A stretch of DNA of 64,000 nucleotides from Eubacteriales bacterium mix99 (lineage in GTDB: Bacteria > Bacillota > Clostridia > Caldicoprobacterales > DTU083): NCBI GenBank assembly GCA_038396605.1, contig CP121690.1, positions 2,632,356 through 2,696,355 on the forward strand, written 5' to 3'. Position 1 is the first letter of the stretch. The number at the start of each line of letters is the position of its first letter. The notes under the pieces are model-generated. The model had not been told where the DNA came from and did no database searches. It was given only the letters and a program-made list of their open reading frames with translations. Made by a program: the position numbers and the translations under genes. Below are positions 27,611-36,401 of this stretch, piece by piece.

Positions 27611-27651
27611 TATTAAATTTAATATTACTATATATCAATACACGCTGTCAA
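27611..27651 (-). promoter_or_regulatory. liv operon promoter with palindromic operator
   Basis: TTGACA (27651-27646), an 18-base spacer and TAATAT (27627-27622) precede livK. A perfect 14-base palindrome TATTAAATTTAATA (27611-27624) overlaps the -10 and is well placed for a repressor. The -35 overlaps the last codons of the upstream ABC ATPase gene. Confidence 0.7.
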
Positions 27652-28433
27652 TAGCAAAAGTGCCTTTCCCGGCGCCTTTTCAGGCTGTTCAGAAAAGTTT
27701 TGGTCCGCTCCTGCCTTGGATGATTCAGGATCTCATTGGGTCTCTCCTGTTCCACAATGACTCCATCGTCCATAAAAACAATCTGATCCGCCACATCTCC
27801 GGCAAACTCTATTTCATGGGTAACCAGAACCATGGTGCGATGTTCTGCCGCCAGATCCCGGATAATTTCCAGTATCTCTCCCGTCAGTTCCGGATCCAAT
27901 GCAGATGTCGGTTCATCAAATAACAGGATCTTGGGATTCAAAGCCAGAGCCCTGGCAATGGATACCCGCTGCTGCTGACCACCTGACAGCTGATAGGGAT
28001 AAGAATCTTCCCTGTCCGACAGGCCCATCCGGGATAAAAGTTTTCTGCCTGTTTCATAAGCTTCCTCCCTGCTCTTTTTCTGTACCGTCATGGGTGCATC
28101 GACAATGTTCCGGATGACAGAATAATGAGGGAAAAGATTGAAACTTTGAAACACCAGCCCAAAAAAGCTGCGTATTTCCTTCATCTTTTTCCTACGCGCA
28201 TAAACCACTTTCCCATCTGCATCCGTCACAGCCGCATGCTGACCAAGATAAAGCAGTTCTCCGGAATCCATGGGATCCAGCAGGGTTGCGCATCTCAGCA
28301 AAGTGGATTTACCGGACCCGGAAGGGCCGATTACGGCCGTTATCTGTCCTTCCTCCACTTTCAAGGAAAGATCGCGGATCACTTTCCGATTCCCAAAACT
28401 TTTCTGCATATGCTGAATTTCCATCACCATCAT
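27648..28433 (-). CDS. Polar amino acid ABC transporter ATPase (GlnQ/HisP type)
   Basis: An ATPase of about 261 residues with Walker A GPSGSGKST, Q-loop VFQSFNLFPHYSV, signature LSGGQQQR, Walker [14 protein letters not shown] and H-loop VTHEIEF. A longer frame starts at ATG 28502. The start at 28433 (MMVMEIQHMQKSFG) follows GAGGGGG and matches family N-termini, but it leaves a 96-base gap to the permease gene, so the longer form cannot be excluded. It forms an importer with the next two genes. Confidence 0.92.
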   Translation of the reverse strand: MMVMEIQHMQKSFGNRKVIRDLSLKVEEGQITAVIGPSGSGKSTLLRCATLLDPMDSGELLYLGQHAAVTDADGKVVYARRKKMKEIRSFFGLVFQSFNLFPHYSVIRNIVDAPMTVQKKSREEAYETGRKLLSRMGLSDREDSYPYQLSGGQQQRVSIARALALNPKILLFDEPTSALDPELTGEILEIIRDLAAEHRTMVLVTHEIEFAGDVADQIVFMDDGVIVEQERPNEILNHPRQERTKTFLNSLKRRRERHFCY

Positions 28434-28529
28434 TTTTTCTTTGACCCCCTCATCATGTTTTGATTCGATCCATCTGTTCCATTCCGCTTCCTTATTCGAC
28501 ATTCGACCTGATCCGTCTGTCCCGCTGTC

Positions 28530-29180
28530 TTACCGGTAATAACTCAGTTTCCGTTCTGCCCATTCCATGGACAGGGCAACAAGATAATTAAACAGGTAGT
28601 AAAAAATTCCCGCTGCAAAAAGGGGCAGGATGGATGCTTCTTTCGCTGCGATGGCGCTGGCGGCAAGAAACATCTCCGATACGGATATAACCTGCGCCAG
28701 GGAAGTATCCTTTACCAGGGTAATCATTTCGTTGGTCACTGCAGGCAACGTCCGCCGGATCATCTGAGGCAGAATAATTTTTCGAAATGCCTGGGCTTTG
28801 CTGTAGCCCAAAATGGCCGCCGCTTCGTATTGTCCCGCCGGTATGGATTCCATCCCGCTTCGATCAATTTCCGCAAAGTATGCCGCATAATTGAATATGA
28901 AGCCAATCAGAACCGCGATGAACCGATACCCTCCCGGCAAGCTCACATGAAAGAGCAGAAATGGGCCATAGTAAAAAACCATTAACTGAAGCATCAGCGG
29001 AGTGCCGCGCATAACGGAAATATAAAACTTGACAAAGCCACGCAAAAAAACGTTCCTGGACATACGTCCGAAAGCAACAAGCAGCCCAAGCGGCAGGGAA
29101 GATACAAGCGTCCATGCAAAAATCTCAATGGACACCAGCATCCCTTCCCCCAATTTTGTTAAAATCATGGTCCATCCCAT
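28530..29180 (-). CDS. Polar amino acid ABC transporter permease
   Basis: A permease of 216 residues of the HisM/GlnP family, with about five helices. FVKFYISVMRGTPLMLQLMV (about 70-90) is the family's RGTP motif, and the EAA loop is EAAAILGYSKAQAFRKIILP near 138. It couples to the ATPase encoded downstream and takes substrate from the lipoprotein encoded upstream. The exact start is uncertain: a second ATG lies four codons in. Confidence 0.93.
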   Translation of the reverse strand: MGWTMILTKLGEGMLVSIEIFAWTLVSSLPLGLLVAFGRMSRNVFLRGFVKFYISVMRGTPLMLQLMVFYYGPFLLFHVSLPGGYRFIAVLIGFIFNYAAYFAEIDRSGMESIPAGQYEAAAILGYSKAQAFRKIILPQMIRRTLPAVTNEMITLVKDTSLAQVISVSEMFLAASAIAAKEASILPLFAAGIFYYLFNYLVALSMEWAERKLSYYR

Positions 29181-29234
29181 TTCAGATTACACCCATCCTT
29201 TTTCAACGAATTCTTCTGTCTCATATTCTGTTCC

Positions 29235-30029
29235 CTATTTTTCTATGACCGTAATATCCTTGCCAAACCATTTCTTCGATATCGTTTTCATGGAACCGTC
29301 TTTCGCCATATCTTCCAAGGCGTTCTGTACCTTGTCCCGCAATGCTGTATTGCCCAGCCGGAATCCGACACCATACTCCTCCTTTGTCAGCTTTTCCTTC
29401 AAAACAGTAAACTGATTCTTTTCTTTTTTCATCCGGTAATCTGCCACAATTTCGTCCATGGCGACGGCATCCACACCTCCGGCCTTCAGATCCATCAGAG
29501 CGCTGTTGTAATCGGAAGCCGTAATGACATCCTGAAAGGAATCCGTCAGTTCCGGATTGTCTTTCAATGCGGTTTCCGCACTGGAATCCACCTGTACTGC
29601 CACTGTTTTCCCCTCAAGATCCGCCAGGGATTCGATCCCGGAATCGGAATTTACCAGAAACACCTGCTGATTGGACATATAAGGGTCCGTCCATGTATAC
29701 TTATTTTCCAGGCCATTGATGGTAAAACCGTTCCAGATGCAGTCAATATTTCCGGCGGAAAGCTCCATGTCCTTGGAATCCCATTTAATCGGCTGCAGCT
29801 GAAGTTCCAGATCAAGGCGGCGGGCGACTTCCGCTGCCAGGTCCAGGTCAAATCCGGTAAACTCACCGTCCTCTCCCATAAAGCCCATGGGTGGAAATTC
29901 CTGGTCAAATCCTACAGTAAATTTGCCTGGAACAACCGTCTCCGCTTTTTTGGAAGCGCATCCCCCCAGAAGAAGAATCAGCCATACTGTCAGAATCCAT
30001 ACAGCCTGTTTTCGTCCAATTGAATTCAT
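29235..30029 (-). CDS. Amino acid-binding lipoprotein (SBP family 3)
   Basis: A receptor of 264 residues with lipobox LLGGC (Cys24) and the family 3 bilobed domain. The binding region shows FTVGFDQEFPPMGFMGEDGE, GFDLDLAAEVARRL, WDSKDMELSAGNIDCIWNGF and TDPYMSNQQVFLV. Ligand cannot be read with certainty. The Asp/Glu-rich pocket edges and Trp in IWNGF recall cystine or basic amino acid receptors, a weak hint. ATG 30029 follows GGGGGA; a GTG seven codons earlier is rejected. Confidence 0.92.
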   Translation of the reverse strand: MNSIGRKQAVWILTVWLILLLGGCASKKAETVVPGKFTVGFDQEFPPMGFMGEDGEFTGFDLDLAAEVARRLDLELQLQPIKWDSKDMELSAGNIDCIWNGFTINGLENKYTWTDPYMSNQQVFLVNSDSGIESLADLEGKTVAVQVDSSAETALKDNPELTDSFQDVITASDYNSALMDLKAGGVDAVAMDEIVADYRMKKEKNQFTVLKEKLTKEEYGVGFRLGNTALRDKVQNALEDMAKDGSMKTISKKWFGKDITVIEK

Positions 30030-30082
30030 GTGATAATCCCCCAATTCCACATATTTTTGCTCTTCCTGTTTATTGATTCAAT

Positions 30083-30111
30083 ATAATACCACATTAACTT
30101 ACTAAAGTAAA
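30083..30111 (-). promoter_or_regulatory. Promoter of the polar amino acid importer
   Basis: TTTACT (30111-30106), 17 bases, TATTAT (30088-30083). A TTACT/AGTAA inverted repeat (30099-30110) overlaps the -35 and could be an operator. Confidence 0.6.
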
Positions 30112-30119
30112 GAAGGATT

Positions 30120-30148
30120 TTGAAAGAAATGCATGCGCGTGTTATACT
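30120..30148 (+). promoter_or_regulatory. Promoter of the radical-SAM gene at 30167
   Basis: TTGAAA (30120-30125), exactly 17 bases, TATACT (30143-30148). It is back-to-back with the importer promoter. Confidence 0.75.
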
Positions 30149-30166
30149 GATTTGGGTGATAAGAAT

Positions 30167-31078
30167 ATGTATCAAATGGAAAGTTATCTGAAAAAATGTA
30201 TGCTGTGCCCCCGCAGATGTGGTGCAGACAGAGAAAACGGGAAAAAAGGATATTGCGGTGCCGGCTTACAGCCCAGAGCTGCCCGGGCTGCCCTGCATTA
30301 CTGGGAAGAGCCCTGCATCAGCGGCAGCAGGGGCTCCGGAGCGGTATTCTTTTCCCGATGCAATCTCTCATGCCTTTTCTGTCAGAATTATAAAATCAGC
30401 CAGGAAGGCTTCGGAAAAGACATAACCATCACGGATCTGGGAAGGATTTTTGTGCATCTGCAGGAACAGGGAGCGAACAATATCAATCTGGTTTCTGCCA
30501 CCCAGTATATTCCGCAGACGGCAGAAGCCATTCGTTTCGCCAGGGCAAATGGACTCACCCTTCCCGTCGTCTATAATTCCAATGCCTATGAATGCATAGA
30601 AGCGTTAAGGCTGCTTGACGGGCTGGTCGATGTTTACCTTCCGGATCTGAAATATGCAGACAATAAATATTCCCTTAGGTACTCCAATGCGCCGGATTAT
30701 TTTTACCATGCAACCCGTGCCATTCTGGAAATGTACCGGCAGACAGGAAATCCTTCCTATGACGCAAACGGGATGATCCAAAAGGGAATGATCATCCGTC
30801 ATCTGCTGCTGCCGGGACTGCAGGAAGACTCGAAAAAGGTCCTGCGATGGATCAGGGAAAAGCTTCCTGTTGAAGTACCGGTCAGCCTGATGGCACAATA
30901 CACTCCCCTTTTCCGTGCAAAATCCTGCAGGGAACTGAATCGGCGAATCACAAAACGGGAGTACGAAGAAATCCTCGACTACTTCTTTGAAATCGGGTTG
31001 GAAAATGGATATGTTCAGGAACGTTCCTCAGCAAAGGAAGAATATACGCCGGAGTTTGACCTGAGCGGAATCGGGTGA
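30167..31078 (+). CDS. Radical SAM protein of the PflX group (COG1313)
   Basis: A protein of 303 residues. An N-terminal cysteine cluster CMLCPRRCGADR with CGAG precedes the radical SAM motif CNLSCLFCQN near residue 64, which binds the [4Fe-4S] cluster. The core continues with NLVSATQYIPQ, VYNSNAYE and VYLPDLKY. These uncharacterised enzymes resemble pyruvate formate-lyase activases but their substrate is unknown. ATG 30167 is chosen over an upstream TTG. It is transcribed alone and convergent with a dehydrogenase. Confidence 0.88.
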   Translation: MYQMESYLKKCMLCPRRCGADRENGKKGYCGAGLQPRAARAALHYWEEPCISGSRGSGAVFFSRCNLSCLFCQNYKISQEGFGKDITITDLGRIFVHLQEQGANNINLVSATQYIPQTAEAIRFARANGLTLPVVYNSNAYECIEALRLLDGLVDVYLPDLKYADNKYSLRYSNAPDYFYHATRAILEMYRQTGNPSYDANGMIQKGMIIRHLLLPGLQEDSKKVLRWIREKLPVEVPVSLMAQYTPLFRAKSCRELNRRITKREYEEILDYFFEIGLENGYVQERSSAKEEYTPEFDLSGIG

Positions 31079-31123
31079 GAATTTCATCCGTAAGATGAAT
31101 CTTAAGATGAACCTATTGTTTCA

Positions 31124-32137
31124 TTATGCCATCGTCTTCAGCATTTCTTCCGTTATCTCATACCGGCAGGGGGCTCCGGATGTAAATGCTTCATATTCCT
31201 CTGCCATATACTGCCCCATGCGGGAGACTTCTTCTCCTATGCTGCCTGCAATATGCGGCGTCAGAAAAACATTTTCCAGAGTGAGGAAAGGATGACCCGG
31301 CTTTACCGGCTCCGGATAGGTAACATCCAGAACAGCTGTGCGGGTAGGAACTTCGGACAGGGCACGGGCCAGATCGCCCTCCACCAGCTGCGCTCCCCGT
31401 CCGGTATTGAGAAAGACCGCATTGGGCCGCATACGGCTGAACTGTTCATAGGTCATCATTCCCCTGGTCTGTTCATTGTTGGCGAGATGGTTGGAAATCA
31501 CCAGGCATTCTTCAAAAATCGTATTCAGATCGCACTTCTCCACACCCAGCCGGTCTGCTTCCTCCTGCGGAAGAAAGGGATCGAATACCAGAATATGATA
31601 TTTATAATTTTTCAGATGGGAAATGACCAGCTTTCCTATCGTCCCCACTCCGATAATTCCAACCTTTCCCCCATAGTTTCCGGGCATCTTCCGCATGTAC
31701 TCTCTGGCTGCCGGATAACCCTTTGTCCGATACAATCTCTGCGCCAGGTAAAACCCCTTCCCTGCAAGCAAAATCTGTGCAGTGACATACTCCGCCACCG
31801 GAACCGCATTGGCGGCAAATGCGCTGAAAACATGCACTCCACAGGCCAGATAAGGCTTTGCAAAGCCCTGAACAGAGCCTGCTGCATAAAAAACGGCCTT
31901 CAGCCCGGGAAAACAGTCGCGTATCTGATCCTCCTCCAGCGGAAACATTCCCCATGTCGAAAAGATATAATCCACTTTCCGTAAATCGGCCCTGCGTGTT
32001 TTCAGCTGATCCCTGTCATATACGCCTTTCAGGAAAGAAAGGCGCTCTTTCAGGGTATTCCTGGTTTCCTTGTCATAAGCCCTGTTGATGGCTTCTTTAC
32101 CGCCATGCGTCATAAATACAGCCGTTTTTTGTCCCAT
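31124..32137 (-). CDS. D-isomer specific 2-hydroxyacid dehydrogenase family protein
   Basis: An NAD(P)-dependent oxidoreductase of 337 residues. The Rossmann motif is VGIIGVGTIGKLV near residue 158, the catalytic Arg sits in FLNTGRGAQLVE, and the catalytic His in LTPHIAGS near 298. The N-terminal half is less conserved (MFPLEEDQIRDCFPGLKAVF). Known relatives reduce 2-keto acids; this branch is often annotated near sugar metabolism, but substrate cannot be assigned. It lies 50 bases after the flavoprotein gene, possibly co-transcribed. Confidence 0.88.
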   Translation of the reverse strand: MGQKTAVFMTHGGKEAINRAYDKETRNTLKERLSFLKGVYDRDQLKTRRADLRKVDYIFSTWGMFPLEEDQIRDCFPGLKAVFYAAGSVQGFAKPYLACGVHVFSAFAANAVPVAEYVTAQILLAGKGFYLAQRLYRTKGYPAAREYMRKMPGNYGGKVGIIGVGTIGKLVISHLKNYKYHILVFDPFLPQEEADRLGVEKCDLNTIFEECLVISNHLANNEQTRGMMTYEQFSRMRPNAVFLNTGRGAQLVEGDLARALSEVPTRTAVLDVTYPEPVKPGHPFLTLENVFLTPHIAGSIGEEVSRMGQYMAEEYEAFTSGAPCRYEITEEMLKTMA

Positions 32138-32187
32138 CTGTCCAGCCTCCGATTGTTTTTATTTTGGGTTTTTCTATTTTTTACCTT

Positions 32188-33408
32188 TCAAACCTGAGCC
32201 CGGACTTCCCTTGCAAGCTCATGGACCCGGTTTTCAATTTGTTTCAGCTCCTCCTCCGATGCATTTCCCCGAAACTCCACAGGCTCCAGAAAGTCCCAGT
32301 TCATATGATTTTTTGACACGATTTCATCCAGCTCTCTCTGAGCTCCTCCCGACCAGCCATAGGATCCCATGCGGAATGCTTTCCGATTCTGTACTTTTTT
32401 CTTTCCCATTTCATCCAGAATGGCTGCCATCGGCGGAAACATCTTATATTCATAAGTCGGCATGGCCAGTACAATCCCGGCAGAGGTCCAGACGGATGTC
32501 AGTATGGTTCCCCATGATGTATCTGGTACACGGTGGATATGATAAGAAATGTTTTCCTCCTCCAGCGCTTTCACAGCCCGATGAACCGCTTTCTCCGTCA
32601 TGCCGTACATGGAACCCCAGAGGATCGTAATTTCCTCTTTGGCCGGTCCCTTTTGCCAGGATGCATACCGGGCATAGTCCCGGATTATTCTGGATGGATC
32701 TTTCCTCCAGACAATGCCGTGACCCGGTGCAATAATCTTTATGGGAAGTGGTGTACACTTTTCAATTGCCTTTTGTACCGATCCGGAAAATGCTGCAACG
32801 ATATTGGAATAATACCGAAGAGCTTCCTTTTCATAAAATGCCAGTTTCTCTTCGCTGAGCATATCATCATAATTGGATTCTCCAACTGTTCCAAAGGATC
32901 CAAAGGCGTCGCAGGGAAACAAGGTACCGGTCAGGGTATCAAAAGTGGCCATGGTTTCCGGCCAATGCACGTTGGGAATCTCCCGGAACTGAAGAACATG
33001 ACCGCCACCCAGATCAAGAGTACTGTCATCTCCGACGCAGGTCACCGATTCCGTATGCCCGTAAAAATGCTCCAGCACTCCTGCTGCCTTTTTGCTGCAT
33101 ATCACTTTGAAATCCGGCCGGATCTTCTGAAAATCCTCAATCCATCCGGTATGATCCGGCTCCATATGGTTGATGATCAGGTAATCAATGGACCGGGGGT
33201 CCACATCCAGTTCATCCAACAGATCATACAGATGCCGGGGAACGCCGTCCCATCCGCAGACTCCGTCCACAATCGCCGTCTTTTGTCCTTTTATGATATA
33301 TGAGTTCATGGAAACTCCGTTTGGAATTTCCCAGATACCTTCAAATAAAATGTTTTCCATATTGACTGAAAGCTGATAAGTGTCTTTTGCTACTTTGGTT
33401 GCATGCAT
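32188..33408 (-). CDS. A-type flavoprotein (FprA; oxygen or nitric oxide reductase)
   Basis: A protein of 406 residues. The metallo-beta-lactamase domain binds a di-iron site through His81, Glu83, Asp85, His86, His148, Asp167 and His230 (HMEPDH, VHWPE, APGHG), all present. A C-terminal flavodoxin domain begins near residue 258 with LWGSMYGMTEKA and binds FMN. These enzymes reduce O2 to water or NO to N2O and protect anaerobes. The rubredoxin partner is not in the window. The promoter is TTGACA/TATAAT and the start follows GGGAGG. Confidence 0.95.
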   Translation of the reverse strand: MHATKVAKDTYQLSVNMENILFEGIWEIPNGVSMNSYIIKGQKTAIVDGVCGWDGVPRHLYDLLDELDVDPRSIDYLIINHMEPDHTGWIEDFQKIRPDFKVICSKKAAGVLEHFYGHTESVTCVGDDSTLDLGGGHVLQFREIPNVHWPETMATFDTLTGTLFPCDAFGSFGTVGESNYDDMLSEEKLAFYEKEALRYYSNIVAAFSGSVQKAIEKCTPLPIKIIAPGHGIVWRKDPSRIIRDYARYASWQKGPAKEEITILWGSMYGMTEKAVHRAVKALEEENISYHIHRVPDTSWGTILTSVWTSAGIVLAMPTYEYKMFPPMAAILDEMGKKKVQNRKAFRMGSYGWSGGAQRELDEIVSKNHMNWDFLEPVEFRGNASEEELKQIENRVHELAREVRAQV

Positions 33409-33441
33409 GCTGTTTTAACCTCCCAGAATGAGTTCATGTCC

Positions 33442-33472
33442 ATTATATCATTCTTTTTTGGCTGCTTGTCAA
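33442..33472 (-). promoter_or_regulatory. Promoter of the A-type flavoprotein gene
   Basis: TTGACA (33472-33467) and TATAAT (33447-33442) are both perfect but separated by 19 bases, two more than ideal, which suggests help from an activator or a remodelled promoter. Confidence 0.65.
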
Positions 33473-33553
33473 CCTTTTTGAATTCTTATCCAGTCCTTTG
33501 TCAGAAAGTACATTTTTCATTCTCTGTCCTGAAATGTCGAAAAGCAGGGTTAT

Positions 33554-33587
33554 AAAAAAGTAAGGCCTTGGCCATAATGGCCAAGGC
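33554..33587 (-). terminator. GC-rich perfect hairpin, terminator-like on the minus strand
   Basis: GCCTTGGCCA (33565-33574) and TGGCCAAGGC (33578-33587) form a 10-bp stem with a TAA loop. On the minus strand a T-rich tail (33560-33554) follows, so it can end transcripts from the AmmeMemoRadiSam genes about 240 bases upstream. On the plus strand it precedes a short open frame. Confidence 0.6.
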
Positions 33588-33619
33588 TCGTACATAGGGG
33601 AAATATTTTAAGGAGGCAA

Positions 33620-33676
33620 ATGAAAAAAAGACTTTTTCCTTTGACCTACAAACAATATTCTAGAAAGGAATTATGA
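33620..33676 (+). CDS. Possible 18-residue peptide with strong ribosome site
   Basis: AAGGAGG followed after three bases by ATG opens an 18-codon frame, MKKRLFPLTYKQYSRKEL, strongly basic. It lies in a 417-base region without other genes, just after a perfect hairpin. I do not recognise it. It may be a leader peptide, a small protein, or chance. The rest of the region (33410-33560 and 33677-33825) holds only the flavoprotein promoter. Confidence 0.25.
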   Translation: MKKRLFPLTYKQYSRKEL

Positions 33677-33825
33677 ACTCCTTATTAGCAGAATGTAAAC
33701 AAACTGTTAATAAACCATTTTCTTGACTCATCCAAAATACAAAAGACACCGCCATCCAACAGCGCCATGGAAGCAGGGCTCCACAACCAAATCACAACAA
33801 TTACTGATGAGTTGGATGCGGATAG

Positions 33826-34812
33826 TCACAACACCACGGAAACAGGAGCACCGCAGCCCGGGCAGACCGGCTGGTCCATCCGCACTCCTGCCCGGTATCC
33901 CTGTCTTTCGATCAGCAGCCTGCCGCATTGGGGACAGCGGGTCGAGCTGTCCGGATCCTCCATATTCCCAAGATAAACATAGTTCAGGTGCTTTTTTGCC
34001 GTCCTCTTTGCCTGGATCATGACGCTTTCCTCCGTTGGCGGGCGGGTCATCCGGTTAGCCGGAAAATACCGGGACAAATGCAGCGGAATATTCCGATCCA
34101 GAGCGGCCAGCCAGGCAGCAGTCTTTTCCACTTCCCCTGCGGAATCATTGAGCCCGGTCACCAGCAATACGGTGATTTCCACATGACATTTTCCACAGGC
34201 TTCCTCTATGGTTCGCTGAACCGATCCGACGTCTCCCCCGCATACTTTCCGGTAATACTCATCGCAGAAGGATTTCAGATCAATATTCATGGCATCCACA
34301 TAAGGCAAAAGTTTCACAAGAGCTTCCGGTTCCATATACCCATTGGTCACCAGGACGGCTTTCCGGTCCGGATGGGATTCCTTCAGCTTCCTTATCGTAT
34401 CGTAAACATATTCAAACCAGACAGTCGGTTCGTTATAGGTGAAAGCGATACCGATATTGTCTGTCGGAATCATACTGTATGCCACCAGCCGTTCCGGAGA
34501 AAGGTACTCGCTGTGCCCTCTGGACTGGGCAATGGAAGCATTCTGGCAAAATTCACAGGTAAAATTGCAGCCAAAGCTCCCCACCGACAGGATCCGCTTT
34601 CCCGGCATAAAATGATACAATGGTTTCTTTTCAACGGGGTCCATCGCCATGGATGTGACTTCCCCATAATTTATTGTTTTTAGTTTGCCTTTCTGATTGA
34701 TCCGAACGGAACACAATCCATATTCCCCGCTTCCGATCCGGCAATGATGCGGACACAGACAGCATCGGATCCGATTGCCTTCCGTTTTCCAGAGCAGCGC
34801 ATCCCGGATCAT
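33826..34812 (-). CDS. amrS: AmmeMemoRadiSam system radical SAM enzyme
   Basis: A protein of 328 residues. An N-terminal cysteine group CCLCPHHCRIGSGEYGLCSVR precedes the radical SAM cluster motif CNFTCEFCQN near residue 84. FTYNEPTVWFEYVYDT and AMNIDLKSFCDEYY are the family hallmarks, and a C-terminal zinc ribbon CPQCGR...CPGCG ends the protein. The system name reflects constant association with AMMECR1 and Memo proteins; its reaction is unknown. Its ATG overlaps the stop of the AMMECR1-Memo gene by 4 bases, so the two are translationally coupled. Confidence 0.95.
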   Translation of the reverse strand: MIRDALLWKTEGNRIRCCLCPHHCRIGSGEYGLCSVRINQKGKLKTINYGEVTSMAMDPVEKKPLYHFMPGKRILSVGSFGCNFTCEFCQNASIAQSRGHSEYLSPERLVAYSMIPTDNIGIAFTYNEPTVWFEYVYDTIRKLKESHPDRKAVLVTNGYMEPEALVKLLPYVDAMNIDLKSFCDEYYRKVCGGDVGSVQRTIEEACGKCHVEITVLLVTGLNDSAGEVEKTAAWLAALDRNIPLHLSRYFPANRMTRPPTEESVMIQAKRTAKKHLNYVYLGNMEDPDSSTRCPQCGRLLIERQGYRAGVRMDQPVCPGCGAPVSVVL

Positions 34813-36236
34813 GATGGGCTCCCGCTATGCCGATATACCTCAAACCGCTCCAATGTATAGGAGCTGCCGGGAGCAATACCCGCCTTCCGAAGTGCAATAC
34901 GGATCTGCTCCTCCGGGGTGTCCACGCCTTCCAGATCCGGCAGCAGCAGCCCGGTCCGACATCCGCTTCTTACAATCACACCATATCTTTTCGGGTCCAG
35001 CCCGGCCTGGTTGGTCCTTTCCGGTTTATCCAGGACATCAACGGAAAAGTCCAGCTTTTTCAGCTCCCCGTCCGTTACGGGCGGGAACCGGGGATCCGAA
35101 GTGCCGGCTTCCACGGCATTCCGGATAATTTCCTGTGCAATGCAGTCCGTAACTGGTGCAATGGTGCCGATGCAACCCCGCAGCTCTCCGTTTTCATGAA
35201 TGGACACAAAGACGCCGCATTCGTCTTTTCTCATTTCATTGGTTGCATAATCAGGTATCTTCATATACTTTCCATAAAGAACATAATGCGTCAGACTTTC
35301 CCGGGCAAGTCGGACATAAGCATCTTCCTGTCCGGAATCGGACGGCCCGGCACCGGGCAACCGCTCTTTTTCCTGCCGGATCAGCCGCTTCAGGTTCTTT
35401 CCTCCATTTCCCCTGCGAAGCACAAAGCCCATAACCATATACCCCACTCCCAGATTTCCCTGATAGGACAGAAGATCTCCGGTGAAATCATATTCATTCA
35501 TGGCACCCAGCAGAATGTAATAGGAGCGAAGGCCGCATTCTCCGGCTTCTTCCACGGTAACCGGATCCATATGGAAAACGCCCGGAACATTTCCCTCCCG
35601 CAAAAGGGAAATAATCTCCCGGTCAAACTTTGCGCCATACGGACTGTATTCATACGGACCGCCTTCTTTTAATCTGTGGGACAAATCCCCGCTGGCGATA
35701 AAGACGGCGTTTTCATTGCTTTCCTCCACCGCTTTGGCAATGCACATACCAAAGCGATAGAGCTGCAGCTTTGGCAGAAGACCGTAGGTGATATGAACCA
35801 GGCGGTAATCCGTATATCTTTTATTGATAAAATTCATCGGGACCATGACTCCCTGGTCCAGCTCGCAGGGGATATCGTAGCGTCCGGCAGTCTTTCCGGT
35901 TATTTTAACAGTCGGGATCCCCTCCCGATCCGCCTGGCGGATAATGCCCTCCGTCAGGGGTACATCAATCTCCGCACGAAAAGCGGCCTCCGGCACTCCA
36001 TACCGGCCGAAGTCTCCCCGAATCTCCCTTTCACAGGATAACGCAACCGCATCCCGGAACATCGGCCCGTGAGGTGTTATCATAATAATCACATCCGGAC
36101 CTGTGTGTTTGATTTCCCCAGCGACCCTGTCCAATGCATCCGATGTTTCCTTTATGGCTGATTCCTCTCCCCTTCCTACCTCCGGCACAATAACCGGTGG
36201 ATGGGGCATCGTGTAAAATGCAGATATTTTTCCCAT
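34809..36236 (-). CDS. AmmeMemoRadiSam fusion: Memo/LigB-like domain plus AMMECR1 domain
   Basis: A protein of 475 residues. Residues about 1-265 form a class III extradiol-dioxygenase-like (Memo/LigB) domain with AFYTMPHPPVIVPEVG, MITPHGPMF and the histidine motif ASGDLSHRL near 200. A linker follows, then the AMMECR1 domain (about 300-470) with GVFVSIHENGELRGCIGT, the invariant LRGCIG motif. The two modules are separate proteins in many organisms. ATG 36236 follows GAGAGGTG. With the radical SAM enzyme it forms a two-gene operon of unknown activity. Confidence 0.94.
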   Translation of the reverse strand: MGKISAFYTMPHPPVIVPEVGRGEESAIKETSDALDRVAGEIKHTGPDVIIMITPHGPMFRDAVALSCEREIRGDFGRYGVPEAAFRAEIDVPLTEGIIRQADREGIPTVKITGKTAGRYDIPCELDQGVMVPMNFINKRYTDYRLVHITYGLLPKLQLYRFGMCIAKAVEESNENAVFIASGDLSHRLKEGGPYEYSPYGAKFDREIISLLREGNVPGVFHMDPVTVEEAGECGLRSYYILLGAMNEYDFTGDLLSYQGNLGVGYMVMGFVLRRGNGGKNLKRLIRQEKERLPGAGPSDSGQEDAYVRLARESLTHYVLYGKYMKIPDYATNEMRKDECGVFVSIHENGELRGCIGTIAPVTDCIAQEIIRNAVEAGTSDPRFPPVTDGELKKLDFSVDVLDKPERTNQAGLDPKRYGVIVRSGCRTGLLLPDLEGVDTPEEQIRIALRKAGIAPGSSYTLERFEVYRHSGSPS

Positions 36237-36254
36237 GAAATCACCTCTCTTTTT

Positions 36255-36263
36255 ATTATAACA
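36255..36263 (-). promoter_or_regulatory. Extended -10 promoter of the AmmeMemoRadiSam operon
   Basis: TGTTATAAT on the minus strand, about 20 bases before the start codon, is an extended -10. No -35 is evident. The leader would be very short. Confidence 0.45.
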
Positions 36264-36401
36264 CAAAGGAAGACAAATCCTCTTCCCACAGTGTCACCGG
36301 TTCCCGCCGGGCAATCCGGCGTCCCGGATCCCCGTTAATCGTATAAAGGGTACCGCAGTGATATCACACAAGCGCCAGGCAATTCAAGGATATGGATTGA
36401 A

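Noticed and set aside
36330-36370. T-box-like AAAGGGTACCGCAGTG on the plus strand between AmmeMemoRadiSam and mutY genes
   Set aside because: It lacks the GGTGG core and the specifier stems, and no gene lies downstream in that direction.
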